Shown here: one piece after another, positions 36,190 through 45,464 of the stretch
Layout: every line of letters begins with the position of its first letter
Position numbering within the stretch: position 1 is the stretch's first letter
Assembly: GCF_003627795.1 (NCBI RefSeq)
Contig: NZ_CP032686.1
Location: 372,001-436,000, forward strand
Source: Rhizobium sp. CCGE531
GTDB lineage: Bacteria > Pseudomonadota > Alphaproteobacteria > Rhizobiales > Rhizobiaceae
Direction of reading: 5' to 3'
DNA: 64,000 nucleotides
Notes under the pieces: generated by a model
Databases searched by the model: none
Seen by the model: the letters and a program-made list of their open reading frames with translations, nothing else
Told to the model about the DNA's origin: nothing
Program-made: the position numbers and the translations under genes

Positions 36190-36939
36190 TCATCGGGCAT
36201 CGTGAAAGATGATGCCGACGGTGTGACGCATGCCTGAGCGAACCCGGCTGACGCCGTGGCGCAGATTGACGCGGTAGTTCCCCTTGGTTCCCTGCACGGG
36301 ACGATTATGAACCGCGAAGGCGACGGCATCGCCTTGGCGAAGCGGGACGACCTCCACACGGCTTTGCATGCGCGGCCGCTGCTCGGTCAAAACGAACTCG
36401 CCTCCGGTAAAGTCTCGGCCCGGCTCGGAAAGCAGGATTGCGACCTGGATCGGAAAGGCAAGCTCGCCGTAGAGATCCTGGTGCAGACAATTAAAGTCTC
36501 CGGGCACATATTGCAGCAATAGCGGCGTCGGGCGTGTCTGACCAGCCTCATGGCATTGTTTCAGGAAGGACGCATGTTCATCCGGATAGCGTTCATCGAT
36601 GCCCATGCGCCCGTTCCATCCGTTCGCGATCCCGGCCAGATGGGGATAAAGCGCGGTGCGCAATCCGCTGAGAAGTCCGGGCAACGGATAGTTGAAGTAA
36701 CGGTATTCGCCTTTCCCGAAGCCGTGACGCGCCATGATGACATGGCTGCGGAAGTGACGTTCCTGCGAGTAAAGCCTGGAGATCGCGGTGCATTCCTCGG
36801 GCGCAAGCAGCTGTGGGAGGACGGCGCAGCCGAAGCCGTCGAGCTCTCCCGTAAGCGACTTCCAATCATAGGCGTCGACCCGCGCCTCGACCGGGTTTTC
36901 CATGGAGGCCGGTGCAAAAATGGATGTCGATGTGTTCAT
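36190..36939 (-). CDS. 2OG-Fe(II) oxygenase
   Basis: A 249-residue oxygenase of the double-stranded beta-helix fold. The iron ligands are probably His and Asp of NCLHQDLYGE (about residues 155-164) and the His of GMRHTVGIIFHD near the C-terminus (about 235-246). It should use 2-oxoglutarate and O2 to hydroxylate or demethylate a substrate. The form resembles the PF09859 group. ATG 36939 is preceded by GAGGA. Substrate unknown. Confidence 0.82.
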   Translation of the reverse strand: MNTSTSIFAPASMENPVEARVDAYDWKSLTGELDGFGCAVLPQLLAPEECTAISRLYSQERHFRSHVIMARHGFGKGEYRYFNYPLPGLLSGLRTALYPHLAGIANGWNGRMGIDERYPDEHASFLKQCHEAGQTRPTPLLLQYVPGDFNCLHQDLYGELAFPIQVAILLSEPGRDFTGGEFVLTEQRPRMQSRVEVVPLRQGDAVAFAVHNRPVQGTKGNYRVNLRHGVSRVRSGMRHTVGIIFHDAR

Positions 36940-37068
36940 GTCAGGTCCTCGGTCTGGGCGGCTTTGGGAGCTCCGATGCCCCCGGCGCCGCAAGAGCTCG
37001 AATCCTAACTTCCAAACCGGAACGGCGGCCACCCGATTTCCGATGAGCCGCTCAGATGAATGAGACGC

Positions 37069-38145
37069 TCAATCTCCGTCGTACCCGATCCGCCGACCTG
37101 TCGCGCCGTCGAAAAGGTGAAGCTTGCCGAGATCGGGCTTCACGGAAATGACGTCGCCGGCGCGCGATCCAATACGCTCGCGCAAGGCTATTACCAGATT
37201 GTCCGCTCCGATGTTGGAGACGATGAGCGTTTCGGCACCGGTGGGCTCGATGACCACGACTTCGGCATCGATACCGCCTTCGCCGATCGAGATGTTCTCC
37301 GGCCGAATGCCATAGACGACCTCGGCCCCTCGCGTGAGATCGAGCTTTGGCGGCAACGGCAGGCGTTCGCCGCCGTCTGCGATGAACTCCAATGGTCCGT
37401 CGGTGCTGACCTTGCCGCGGATGAGATTCATGCCCGGAGAGCCGATAAAGCCTGCGACGAAGAGGTTGGCCGGCCGGTCGTAAAGCTCGAGAGGCGAGCC
37501 GATCTGCTCGACGTAACCGTCGCGCATGACCACGATCCGGTCCGCCATCGTCATGGCCTCGATCTGGTCGTGGGTGACGTAGATGGTCGTCGTGCGCAGG
37601 CGCTGGTGCAACTGCTTGATTTCGGAGCGCATCTGCACGCGCAGCTTGGCATCGAGGTTGGATAGCGGCTCGTCGAAGAGAAACACTTGCGGCTGACGCA
37701 CGATCGCGCGCCCCATGGCAACACGCTGGCGCTGGCCGCCGGACAGGTTGCGTGGATAGCGGTCGAGCAGGTTTTCGAGCCCTAGAATCTGCGCCGCGTC
37801 GCGCACACGCCGCTGGGTCTCCTCCTTCGGCGCCTTCGCCAGCCGGAGCGAAAAGCCCATATTCGCCTCGACGGTCATATGCGGATAGAGGGCGTAGGAT
37901 TGAAACACCATGGCGATGTCGCGGCTTTTGGGCTCGACATCGTTGACCACCTTGCCGCCGATGGCAACATCGCCGCCGCTGATCTCCTCAAGCCCGGCGA
38001 TCATGCGAAGAAGGGTCGATTTTCCGCAGCCCGAAGGGCCGACGAGAATGACGAATTCGCCGTCCTCTATATCGATATCCACCCCATGCAGAACTTCGAA
38101 GTGACCGTAGCTCTTGCGGACGTTCGTCACGCTGACCGATGCCAT
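37069..38145 (-). CDS. Carbohydrate ABC transporter ATP-binding protein (UgpC/MalK type)
   Basis: A 358-residue ATPase. Walker A GPSGCGKST (about residues 36-44), signature LSGGQRQRVAMGRAIV (about 133-148), Walker B VFLFDEPLSNLD and VTHDQIEAMTMADRIVVM are all present. A C-terminal TOBE domain (about 240-350) is typical of the CUT1 sugar importers. ATG 38145 with GGAG upstream is chosen over TTG 38157. It is the last gene of the amino-sugar operon, 53 bases after the GatZ-like gene, and should energise the two permeases upstream. Confidence 0.93.
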   Translation of the reverse strand: MASVSVTNVRKSYGHFEVLHGVDIDIEDGEFVILVGPSGCGKSTLLRMIAGLEEISGGDVAIGGKVVNDVEPKSRDIAMVFQSYALYPHMTVEANMGFSLRLAKAPKEETQRRVRDAAQILGLENLLDRYPRNLSGGQRQRVAMGRAIVRQPQVFLFDEPLSNLDAKLRVQMRSEIKQLHQRLRTTTIYVTHDQIEAMTMADRIVVMRDGYVEQIGSPLELYDRPANLFVAGFIGSPGMNLIRGKVSTDGPLEFIADGGERLPLPPKLDLTRGAEVVYGIRPENISIGEGGIDAEVVVIEPTGAETLIVSNIGADNLVIALRERIGSRAGDVISVKPDLGKLHLFDGATGRRIGYDGD

Positions 38146-38198
38146 AATGATCTCCAATTAGAAGTGCGTGTTGTTTGGTCGCCCGCGACCCTGCTGGC

Positions 38199-39497
38199 CT
38201 ACGCGGTCGTTGCGGCGGAGTAGGGTGCCAGGGCCGCATCGATCGCCGCAATGCAGAGGTCGCGCGCACGAGGCGGAACCTTCTTGGCGACCACTGCCGG
38301 ATAGACCCGGCCGAGATACTGGCTGATGAGCGTTTCCGGAATATCGCCCTCGAAGTGCGCAAGCAGGGTCTCGACAGCTGCCGCCGCCCGCTCGTCCGGC
38401 CAATAGTAACGAATGCGGTCGCTATAGCTGAAGTGGCGCTGCAAGCGCTGTTCTTCGATTGAGCCGCCATAATGCGAATTCCAGTGAGCCGGATTTTCGA
38501 GCATGACGGCTTCCATGGTCGCATAGATCGTATCAGGCAAAATCCCTCCGGCGAGAACCGACGCAATGGCGTCGAGGCCATAGAGCGCTTCTCGCAAGGC
38601 GAAGGTCAGACCCGGGCCGACCTTGAGGATTGCGAATCCACCATCCACGAGGGCGGCAAGCGCCTCCGCAGGCTGATAATCCGTGGAGTGAGCCTCGAAA
38701 AGCAGGCCGGGCATTTGCTCCAGCGCGCCGATCAGAGAGGACGCCCGATCAGGTTTGTAGATGGCGACGTTGGCATTGCCGAACTCGACACCGGGCTGCA
38801 CGACGATTGCGATCACTTGATCCAGAGCCGCCTCGATACCGGCCTTGGCGAAGGCTGCGCGATGCACAGCTAGCGTGTTCCTCGCCGCATCTGGTCGCGT
38901 GATCTCAAGCCGGTCAAGGGCATGCGTGGCGCCGCCTGGCGGCGGTACTTCGGTGCCAATGATGTAGACGGGCGGTCGGCGGCTGGAGCGAAGAGCGGTC
39001 TCTTCCGCCACCCGAGCCAGCCTTGCTGCGCGCTCCGCCGTCAGCTCGTCCGCCAAGGCGACGGGCTCGCCGGCGCAGCCCATCGATGTATCGAGATGGA
39101 TCTTTTCGAAACCCGCCTCGATATAGGCTGTTATCATCGCCTCGGCCTTCGCCATTGCTTCCTCTGCGGGCAGCTTCCTCCACGGGTTCGGCCCGAGATG
39201 ATCGCCTCCGAGGATGAGGCGATCGATGGGAAAGCCGACCGCTGCGGCTATGTCTTCGACGAAACGGCGAAAATCCCCTGGCGTCATCCCGGTGTAGCCG
39301 CCGTCCTGATTGACCTGGTTGCAGGTCGCCTCGATAAGCGCGACCGCCTCGTCGGAGGCAGCGCGCCTGAACGCCGCCTCGATAACAAGCGGATGCGCGG
39401 AGCAGACCGAGGTGATCCCGCGCGGTAATGTCTTGGCGCGATCGCCAAGGAGCTGCTTTAGCGCAGTATGGCGATTGTGTTCGATGGACGCGGTCAT
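38199..39497 (-). CDS. GatZ/KbaZ-like protein (COG4573), possible tagatose 6-phosphate 4-epimerase
   Basis: A 432-residue protein of the GatZ/KbaZ family. Family blocks include GITSVCSAHPLVIEAAF (about residues 24-40), EATCNQVNQDGGYTGMTP (about 53-70) and GGDHLGPNPW (about 93-102). In enterobacteria GatZ is the non-catalytic partner of the tagatose-bisphosphate aldolase GatY. In Agrobacterium a relative was shown to epimerise tagatose 6-phosphate to fructose 6-phosphate. No GatY/KbaY gene is present here, so the epimerase role is favoured. Start ATG 39497 overlaps the stop of the SIS gene. Confidence 0.85.
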   Translation of the reverse strand: MTASIEHNRHTALKQLLGDRAKTLPRGITSVCSAHPLVIEAAFRRAASDEAVALIEATCNQVNQDGGYTGMTPGDFRRFVEDIAAAVGFPIDRLILGGDHLGPNPWRKLPAEEAMAKAEAMITAYIEAGFEKIHLDTSMGCAGEPVALADELTAERAARLARVAEETALRSSRRPPVYIIGTEVPPPGGATHALDRLEITRPDAARNTLAVHRAAFAKAGIEAALDQVIAIVVQPGVEFGNANVAIYKPDRASSLIGALEQMPGLLFEAHSTDYQPAEALAALVDGGFAILKVGPGLTFALREALYGLDAIASVLAGGILPDTIYATMEAVMLENPAHWNSHYGGSIEEQRLQRHFSYSDRIRYYWPDERAAAAVETLLAHFEGDIPETLISQYLGRVYPAVVAKKVPPRARDLCIAAIDAALAPYSAATTA

Positions 39498-40447
39498 CCG
39501 AGCATCACGACCTTGGTCAGATGACGGGGCGATACCGTATCGACACCCTTCGACTGCGCTGCCCGTTCGCCGAGGACCTGCAGAGCCGGCAGCACGCAGA
39601 GGCCTGCGAGTACCGGATCGCAATCGACAGTCAGTTCCAGATCGCCTGGGCCGCCAAAGCCAATAATGGTCGCCCCTTTTTCCCTCAGCTCCTCGACCAG
39701 AAGCGCTTCCGCCGCCTTCTGGTCGGCACTGTAGAGCATGACGATCGCTGTCTTTTCATCGACGAGGCTGATCGGTCCATGGCGGTATTCCAGCGGATGA
39801 AAGCCCTGCGTGACGATCTGGCTCATTTCCATCAGCTTCAGCGCGCCTTCCAGAGCGATGCCGTAGAGCGACCCGCTGCCGAGGAAAACGAAATGCGAGC
39901 GACCTTCGATGATGCCGGGGAGGGCTTTATCGAGCTGATCGGCCAGGCTACGCGCAGACTGGACGATCGACGGCGGGATCTGCATTCCGACCATCTGCAT
40001 GCCCAGAAGCAGCATCAGGCTCGCCGAAACCGTCATGACGATGCCCTCATCGCCATGGGTCTGAGCTTCGATCAGCCGGTCGCAGTTTTTGGCAAGCGAG
40101 CTTTCGGGCTCGACCGTGATGGCGGTGACGAAAACGCCGGCTTTGCGGCTTGTCCTGGCGGCGGCAACGGTTTCCGTCGTTTCGCCGCTGCGGGAAAGGG
40201 CAACCAGATGGACCTTCTGCCAGCGCGGCCAGAAGATGGCCGGCCGGTTCAGCCATTCCGCACCTGGCACCGCAATCGCCGGATAGCCGGCGAGATTGGC
40301 ATGTGCCGCAAGCGACAAGGCAAGATTGAAGGATGTGCCACAGCCGAGAAAAACCGTCAGTTCGGCATCATGCGGGGCGGAGACCAGGCCGATCGCCTTC
40401 TCCCAATAGGAGAATTGCTCGAAAATCACCTTTTCCGTCGTATTCAT
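39494..40447 (-). CDS. SIS-domain sugar isomerase/deaminase, AgaS-like
   Basis: A 317-residue protein with two SIS domains. Sugar-phosphate binding segments are GCGTSFNLALSLAAH (about residues 35-49) and SRSGETTETVAAAR (about 85-98) in the first domain and GSGSLYGIALEGALKLME plus EYRHGP in the second. AgaS proteins deaminate and isomerise galactosamine 6-phosphate to tagatose 6-phosphate. It is coupled to the GatZ-like gene by a 4-base overlap, which supports that order of reactions. Confidence 0.82.
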   Translation of the reverse strand: MNTTEKVIFEQFSYWEKAIGLVSAPHDAELTVFLGCGTSFNLALSLAAHANLAGYPAIAVPGAEWLNRPAIFWPRWQKVHLVALSRSGETTETVAAARTSRKAGVFVTAITVEPESSLAKNCDRLIEAQTHGDEGIVMTVSASLMLLLGMQMVGMQIPPSIVQSARSLADQLDKALPGIIEGRSHFVFLGSGSLYGIALEGALKLMEMSQIVTQGFHPLEYRHGPISLVDEKTAIVMLYSADQKAAEALLVEELREKGATIIGFGGPGDLELTVDCDPVLAGLCVLPALQVLGERAAQSKGVDTVSPRHLTKVVMLG

Positions 40448-40459
40448 GCTAGCTCCGAT

Positions 40460-41317
40460 TTACTTGACCGATCCGGCCAGCAGACCGCTGACGAGGTATC
40501 GATTGAGAAAGATGACGACCAGGGCGGGGATGATGATGGCAATCGATCCGCTTGCCGTGATCAGCCCGTAGTCGATGAAGTTCTTGGTGACGAATTCGGG
40601 GATCAGCACCGTCAAAGGCTTCGTCGCCTGCGGCGAGAAGATGAGCGGGACGAGATACTGCCCCCATGCGCCAAGAAAGGTCAGAATTGCCGCTGCCGTC
40701 AGGCCCGGGCCGGCGAGCGGCAAGACGATGTTGAAGAAGATGTAGAGCCTGCCTGCTCCGTCGAGCTGTGCCGCCTCTTCAAGTGCGATCGGCAGGGCCT
40801 CGAAGACGCTCCGCAACAGCCACAGGGAGAGAGGCAGGTAGGCCGACACGTAGATCAGCGCAACGCCGACATAGGTGTCGACCAGATGCAGGCTGATCAT
40901 GATCCGGTAAAGCGGGATCAGCACCGCATAACCCGGAATTGCAAGCGTTGCGACAACAGCTGCAAACAGAAAGCCCCGCCCAGGAAACCGGATGCGCGTG
41001 AAGGCGTAGGCCCCGAGCGCGGAGATCGCAACGCAAAGAAGCGTTGCAGCCACCGAAGTCACGATGCTGTTGATCAGCGCGGCACGGAACTGCGACCAGA
41101 CCTGCACTCCGCCAATTCTCGCGATATCGATGCCGAACAGGCGCGAGAAATGATCCAGCGTAAAGTGCTGCGGGAAGAAATGGATCGGGCGTGCCGAGAA
41201 ATCCTCGGTCGGTGTGACCGAGCTTGCGAGCGTCCAATAAATCGGTCCGAGCGACCAGATCAGCAGGACCGCGACGCCGGCCCAGATCAGCAAACGATAT
41301 GAGAGGCTCTGTTTCAT
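40460..41317 (-). CDS. Carbohydrate ABC transporter permease (MalG type)
   Basis: A 285-residue permease with six predicted membrane helices. The coupling loop LEEAAQLDGAGRLYIFFNIV (about residues 179-198) is the EAA motif. It pairs with the MalF-type permease immediately upstream, whose stop codon shares one base with its start. Confidence 0.9.
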   Translation of the reverse strand: MKQSLSYRLLIWAGVAVLLIWSLGPIYWTLASSVTPTEDFSARPIHFFPQHFTLDHFSRLFGIDIARIGGVQVWSQFRAALINSIVTSVAATLLCVAISALGAYAFTRIRFPGRGFLFAAVVATLAIPGYAVLIPLYRIMISLHLVDTYVGVALIYVSAYLPLSLWLLRSVFEALPIALEEAAQLDGAGRLYIFFNIVLPLAGPGLTAAAILTFLGAWGQYLVPLIFSPQATKPLTVLIPEFVTKNFIDYGLITASGSIAIIIPALVVIFLNRYLVSGLLAGSVK

Positions 41318-42234
41318 CAGTCAAACCGGGTGTTGCGATAGACGCGCAGGACATAGACGAGCGAAACCAGCAGCGAGACCAGCGTGATCACGAGCGATAG
41401 CGCCATGCCGTAGGAAAAACGCAGGTTCTGGAACGTCTCGAGATAGATCTGGACGAGAACGGGTCTGGTCTCGAGGCTGGAGCCCGCCAAGACCCAGGCC
41501 TCGTCGAAGAGGTTGAACGCATTGACGGTCGCATTGGTCATGGCAACGGCAATGGCGCTGCGCACCAGCGGCAGCGTGACCAGGGCGAACATCTGCGTGC
41601 GCGTGGCACCGTCGATGCGCGCCGCCTCGTAAAGATGCGCCGGAATGCTTTGCATGGCAGCCAGAACGATGACGACCGTCAAAGGCATCATGCGCCAGAC
41701 GTGAACCACGGTCACCGCGATGATCGCGCTGGTGCGATCGTTGAACCAGACGTGATTTTCAAAGGGCAGGCCCATGGCTGATAGAATGCCATTCAACAAC
41801 CCGGCACCGGGCTGATAGATCCAGAGCCATATCACCGCATTGACGACGCCTGGCAGCGCCCAGGGCAGGACGACGGCGGCAAGCAGCCATTGCCGGCCGA
41901 CCTTGACCTGATTGATGAGGGCGGCTGCAAGCACGCCGAAGACCGTTTCGGCCACAACCGCGAGCACAACGTAGAGAAGCGTGTTGACCCAGGTCGTGCC
42001 CAACTGCGCGTCGGAGAACATGCGGGTATAGTTCTCGAGGCCGACGAAGGGTGTCCCGGCCTGCATTGGATTGATCCTGTGCAGGCTGTCCCAGACGGTT
42101 CTTCCGATCGGGAAGAAGACCAGGGCCGCCATCGTGATCAGGATCGGTGAAACAAGCAGGATCCCGAGCGTAGTGTCGGCGTTGGCGCCGGCACTACGCT
42201 TGCTCCTGCCACCGGCAGAGATCGCGATTGTCAT
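41317..42234 (-). CDS. Carbohydrate ABC transporter permease (MalF type)
   Basis: A 305-residue permease with six predicted membrane helices. The EAA motif is YEAARIDGATRTQMFALVTL (about residues 200-219). It is coupled to the binding-protein gene by a 4-base overlap, so the three transporter genes are read together. Confidence 0.9.
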   Translation of the reverse strand: MTIAISAGGRSKRSAGANADTTLGILLVSPILITMAALVFFPIGRTVWDSLHRINPMQAGTPFVGLENYTRMFSDAQLGTTWVNTLLYVVLAVVAETVFGVLAAALINQVKVGRQWLLAAVVLPWALPGVVNAVIWLWIYQPGAGLLNGILSAMGLPFENHVWFNDRTSAIIAVTVVHVWRMMPLTVVIVLAAMQSIPAHLYEAARIDGATRTQMFALVTLPLVRSAIAVAMTNATVNAFNLFDEAWVLAGSSLETRPVLVQIYLETFQNLRFSYGMALSLVITLVSLLVSLVYVLRVYRNTRFD

Positions 42235-43487
42235 TGCGCCGATGCCTGCTTTGCCGCTTCCGCAATGTTCTGCATGGCCAGATCGACGGTGACCTGGCCC
42301 TTCGCGGCGCTACTGATCGCCGTATTCACCGCGCTCGAAAACTCCGGATACCACGGGGGTGTCCCCTGCTGGAACAGCGGTTCGACGGTCTTCGACTGCG
42401 CCACCAGCGCATCGCCGCTCTGCAGCTGGCCGGCGGCATTGAGCTCGGACAGCGCCGAAGTGCGGGTCGGCAATGCGCCATTGGCCGCGTTCTTCTTCTG
42501 GAACTCTTTGCCGGTGAACCATTTGACAAAGGCGATGGCGGCTTCCCTATTCTGCGAAACGCGGGGGATGGCGAGCGCTTCCGGGAGGCCGAAACTGCGG
42601 GTTTCGCCGCTTGCCGTCGGCACCAGGATTGCCTCGACCTGACCGGCCACTTTCGACTGCTTGGGATCGTTCATTTGACCGATCCTGCCCGGCTCGCCCG
42701 AAATCATGATACTGGTGACGCCCTGGGCGAACATGCTTTCATTGATCTGGCTGTCCTTGAGGCCGGTGGAGGCGGGGTCGACCAGCCCCTCCTTCAGCAG
42801 CATCAATTCGAAGGCTAGAGCCTTGTAGCCGGCGGAATCCTTCGAAACGAATAGCGGTTTGAAATCCCTGTCGAACAGCTCGCCGCCGAAGGCTTTCGTC
42901 AGCAGATACCAGCTGGTCGACGCACCTTCGGTCGCCGAAAGCGGCAGGCCGATCGGATAGGTCGCGATCTTCTTCTCCTTGATCTGCTTGGCCGCCGCAA
43001 CAAGCTCGTCAAGCGTCGTCGGCATCTTGGTAAGGCCGGCGTCAGCAAAGTGCTTCTTGTTGACCAGCATGACGCGGAAATCATTCGTGTAGGGCACGCC
43101 GAGCAGATTGCCGTTGACCGTGAAGATCTTGGAAACACCGATATCCTTGACCGCATCCGCATCGATGACGTCGTTGAGCGGCAGATACCAATCGGCGGCA
43201 CTGAACTGGCCGGTCCACGACCAGTCGAATTCGGTGACATCAGCCGGCGCGGTGCCGGCAATCAGCGAAGTGACGAGTTTAGGGCGGATATCGTCCCAGG
43301 ATAGGGTCTGCATATTGACATGGATGCCGGTCTCGGCCTCGAAATCGCCCGGGATATTTGGTGCTTGAGGCGAGGGCATCAATACCGTGATCGATTGGCC
43401 GGCCAGCGGTTTCGCATTCTGAGCGAGAGCCGGAACGGCGGCAACGAGCGCCGCCAAAGCGACGAATGGCAGAGTATATTTACGCAT
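42231..43487 (-). CDS. Sugar ABC transporter substrate-binding protein
   Basis: A 418-residue family 1 extracellular sugar-binding protein. The signal peptide is MRKYTLPFVALAALVAAVPA with cleavage near residue 23 (ALAQ). ATG 43487 is chosen since AAAAAGGGAAC precedes it; the frame is open further upstream. The substrate is probably a hexosamine or galactoside, given the neighbouring kinase and AgaS-like gene. Confidence 0.9.
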   Translation of the reverse strand: MRKYTLPFVALAALVAAVPALAQNAKPLAGQSITVLMPSPQAPNIPGDFEAETGIHVNMQTLSWDDIRPKLVTSLIAGTAPADVTEFDWSWTGQFSAADWYLPLNDVIDADAVKDIGVSKIFTVNGNLLGVPYTNDFRVMLVNKKHFADAGLTKMPTTLDELVAAAKQIKEKKIATYPIGLPLSATEGASTSWYLLTKAFGGELFDRDFKPLFVSKDSAGYKALAFELMLLKEGLVDPASTGLKDSQINESMFAQGVTSIMISGEPGRIGQMNDPKQSKVAGQVEAILVPTASGETRSFGLPEALAIPRVSQNREAAIAFVKWFTGKEFQKKNAANGALPTRTSALSELNAAGQLQSGDALVAQSKTVEPLFQQGTPPWYPEFSSAVNTAISSAAKGQVTVDLAMQNIAEAAKQASAQ

Positions 43488-43512
43488 GTTCCCTTTTTCC
43501 TTGTTATCGAGG

Positions 43513-44487
43513 TTATTGAGGTCTGCATTCACCTGAATGCGCCATCGCGGTCTTTGCCGTGGCGGCGATTTGCGTGATCCAGCCGTCATCTACCGGCCAG
43601 TCGAGGAGCCGCGCGGCAGCCAGAAGAGCGCCGCCGATGGGAGGAAGCATCGGTATTGCTGCCGGTCGGCCAATGCGCCGTTCGAGTGCGGCAAGCAAAG
43701 CGCGGCTTGCAAATGTTCCGCCCGCATAGGTCCAGTCAGCAGCCGGATCGCAATGCGGCGCTATGGCTTCGACGTGCTTTGCGAGCTCGGATGCGGCTTG
43801 CTCGATCAGCTGCTTTGCCGCGCTATCGCCGGTGCGCGCGACGCGATCGACGAGAACCGAAAGGGCGGCGATATCGGCGCGAGGGTTTTCGAGTTCGCTC
43901 ACCCATCCCCCCAGCGCGTTGACCGGGTCGAAGCTGTCGAGAGCTAAGAATTCGAACATGGCTTTTGCCAGCGCGGTCGGGGCCGCGCGCCCGTCGAGAC
44001 TCTGACTGACGAGGCTAAGCGCTGCCCGTCCGATCCAATAGCTGCTGCCCTCGTCGCCAATGACATCACCCCAGCCGCCGACGCGCGCCGATACGCCGGC
44101 GCTGTTGCGCGCCCAGGCCATGGAGCCGGTGCCGGAAAGAACGAGAATGCCGGGTCGGGCGGCAAAGGCGCCGAGATGAGCTGCATCGACATCGTTGAGA
44201 ATATGGCGCTGCGCTTCGGGAAAGCTGCTTTCGATCGCCTCGCGCTGCTGTTCCGATAGCCGGGCCACTTCGCCATAGGCTGGCAAGGCGGCGGCGACGG
44301 CGGCAGGTTGCTGCTGTTCCAGGAAGGGACGCAGAGAGAGAGCCAGTTCGTGCCGCCAGTTCGGATTGTCCATCGGATTGACGCCGCCGCTGCGCGACAT
44401 CCGCAGCACGTTGCCGGTCCTGTCCGCAAGCGCGACCAGCACCTTGCTGCCGCCGCCATCGATGCCGAGGATCAGGTCTCCGCTCAT
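43513..44487 (-). CDS. BadF/BadG-type sugar kinase (N-acetylglucosamine kinase-like)
   Basis: A 324-residue ASKHA-fold kinase. The phosphate 1 motif is GIDGGGSKVLVALAD (about residues 8-22), phosphate 2 is LVLSGTGSMAWARN (about 116-129), and GWGDVIGDEGSSYWIG is the conserved segment of GlcNAc-kinase-like proteins. It should phosphorylate the imported amino sugar at O6. Its start overlaps the DeoR gene stop by four bases. Confidence 0.85.
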   Translation of the reverse strand: MSGDLILGIDGGGSKVLVALADRTGNVLRMSRSGGVNPMDNPNWRHELALSLRPFLEQQQPAAVAAALPAYGEVARLSEQQREAIESSFPEAQRHILNDVDAAHLGAFAARPGILVLSGTGSMAWARNSAGVSARVGGWGDVIGDEGSSYWIGRAALSLVSQSLDGRAAPTALAKAMFEFLALDSFDPVNALGGWVSELENPRADIAALSVLVDRVARTGDSAAKQLIEQAASELAKHVEAIAPHCDPAADWTYAGGTFASRALLAALERRIGRPAAIPMLPPIGGALLAAARLLDWPVDDGWITQIAATAKTAMAHSGECRPQ

Positions 44488-45296
44488 TCCTGCGCTCCAA
44501 GATCCGCGATCGTCGTCTCGACGCCGAGATTGGCAAGTTCACCGCGCCAATGCGTGGAAAGACCCGCATCGGTAATCACCCTCGCAGCGCTCAACGGGGC
44601 GACCTTATAGGTCGTCATCGTGCCGAATTTTGAGGAATCGGCGAGCACGAAGCGGTGGGCCGAGCGGCTGAGCATGCATTTGTTAAGGCTCGCCTCGGCA
44701 CTGTCGACGCTGTAGATCGCGCCGTCGGGGCTGATGGCGCTTGCGCCGAGGAAAAGCTGATCGAACCAGATGGATTCCAGCATCGCTTCGGCCTGCGGCC
44801 CGACAAGCGAGGCGTTTTCGCTGCGCAGCTGTCCGCCGAGCAATACGACGTCCAGATTGGGAATGTTGAGGAATTCCTGCGCAACCGTCAGGCCGTTGGT
44901 GAAGATGCGAAGCGGCATCGGGTTGAGACGGATAAGACGCGCAAGCTGCAGAACCGTGGTGCCCGCATCGAGAAAGATGGCCGTGCGTGGCGTCAGCAGA
45001 TTGTAGGCGGCAGTCGCAATCGCGCGCTTGGCGGACAGGTGCCTCTTGGCCCGCTCCTGAAAGGCAAGTTCAACCGAAGAACCTTCAGCGATGCGCGCGC
45101 CGCCGTGTACGCGGTCGATGGCGCCTTCTCTTTCGAGAACCTGCAGGTCTCTGCGTACCGTTGCCAGCGAGGCGCCGATGGCATCGGCAAGCGCCTGAAT
45201 CGTCGAAAATCCGTTCGCATACAAATGGCTGCGAATGGCGTCGAGACGATCGACTTTCACTCCTCCGGCTTGGCTCAACGAAGGTCCCTCTTCCAT
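44484..45296 (-). CDS. DeoR-family regulator of the amino-sugar operon
   Basis: A 270-residue DeoR regulator. The winged helix is at about residues 15-70 (ALADAIGASLATVRRDLQVL), and the sugar-phosphate sensor domain contains IFLDAGTTVLQLARLI and GASAISPDGAIYS. It is first in the operon and translationally linked to the kinase. ATG 45296 is preferred over TTG 45344 although neither has a strong ribosome site. The likely inducer is an amino-sugar or tagatose phosphate. Confidence 0.87.
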   Translation of the reverse strand: MEEGPSLSQAGGVKVDRLDAIRSHLYANGFSTIQALADAIGASLATVRRDLQVLEREGAIDRVHGGARIAEGSSVELAFQERAKRHLSAKRAIATAAYNLLTPRTAIFLDAGTTVLQLARLIRLNPMPLRIFTNGLTVAQEFLNIPNLDVVLLGGQLRSENASLVGPQAEAMLESIWFDQLFLGASAISPDGAIYSVDSAEASLNKCMLSRSAHRFVLADSSKFGTMTTYKVAPLSAARVITDAGLSTHWRGELANLGVETTIADLGAQE

Positions 45297-45401
45297 AATC
45301 AATTCTATTTCGCTCAGACTTCCATCCAATAAGATCAATGTCAATCATAAATCTGATGTTTTTTGATCTAAACCGATTTTGAAAGATCCTGCAAATATGA
45401 A

Positions 45402-45433
45402 AGCGCGGCTTCCTCTCACGAGAAAACCGCGCT
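45402..45433 (-). terminator. Terminator after the GH4 gene
   Basis: Arms AGCGCGG (45402-45408) and CCGCGCT (45427-45433) with an inner CTCTC/GAGA pairing. Read on the - strand it is followed by TTCATATTT. It separates the GH4 gene from the DeoR-led operon. Confidence 0.5.
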
Positions 45434-45464
45434 CCACGGATTACTGCTCGGCGTAGAATGGGGA

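Noticed and set aside
39428..41302. Long + strand open frame (624 codons) across the GatZ-like, SIS and permease genes
   Set aside because: Antisense to genes with clear domains; its product is rich in R, D and Q without any recognisable fold.
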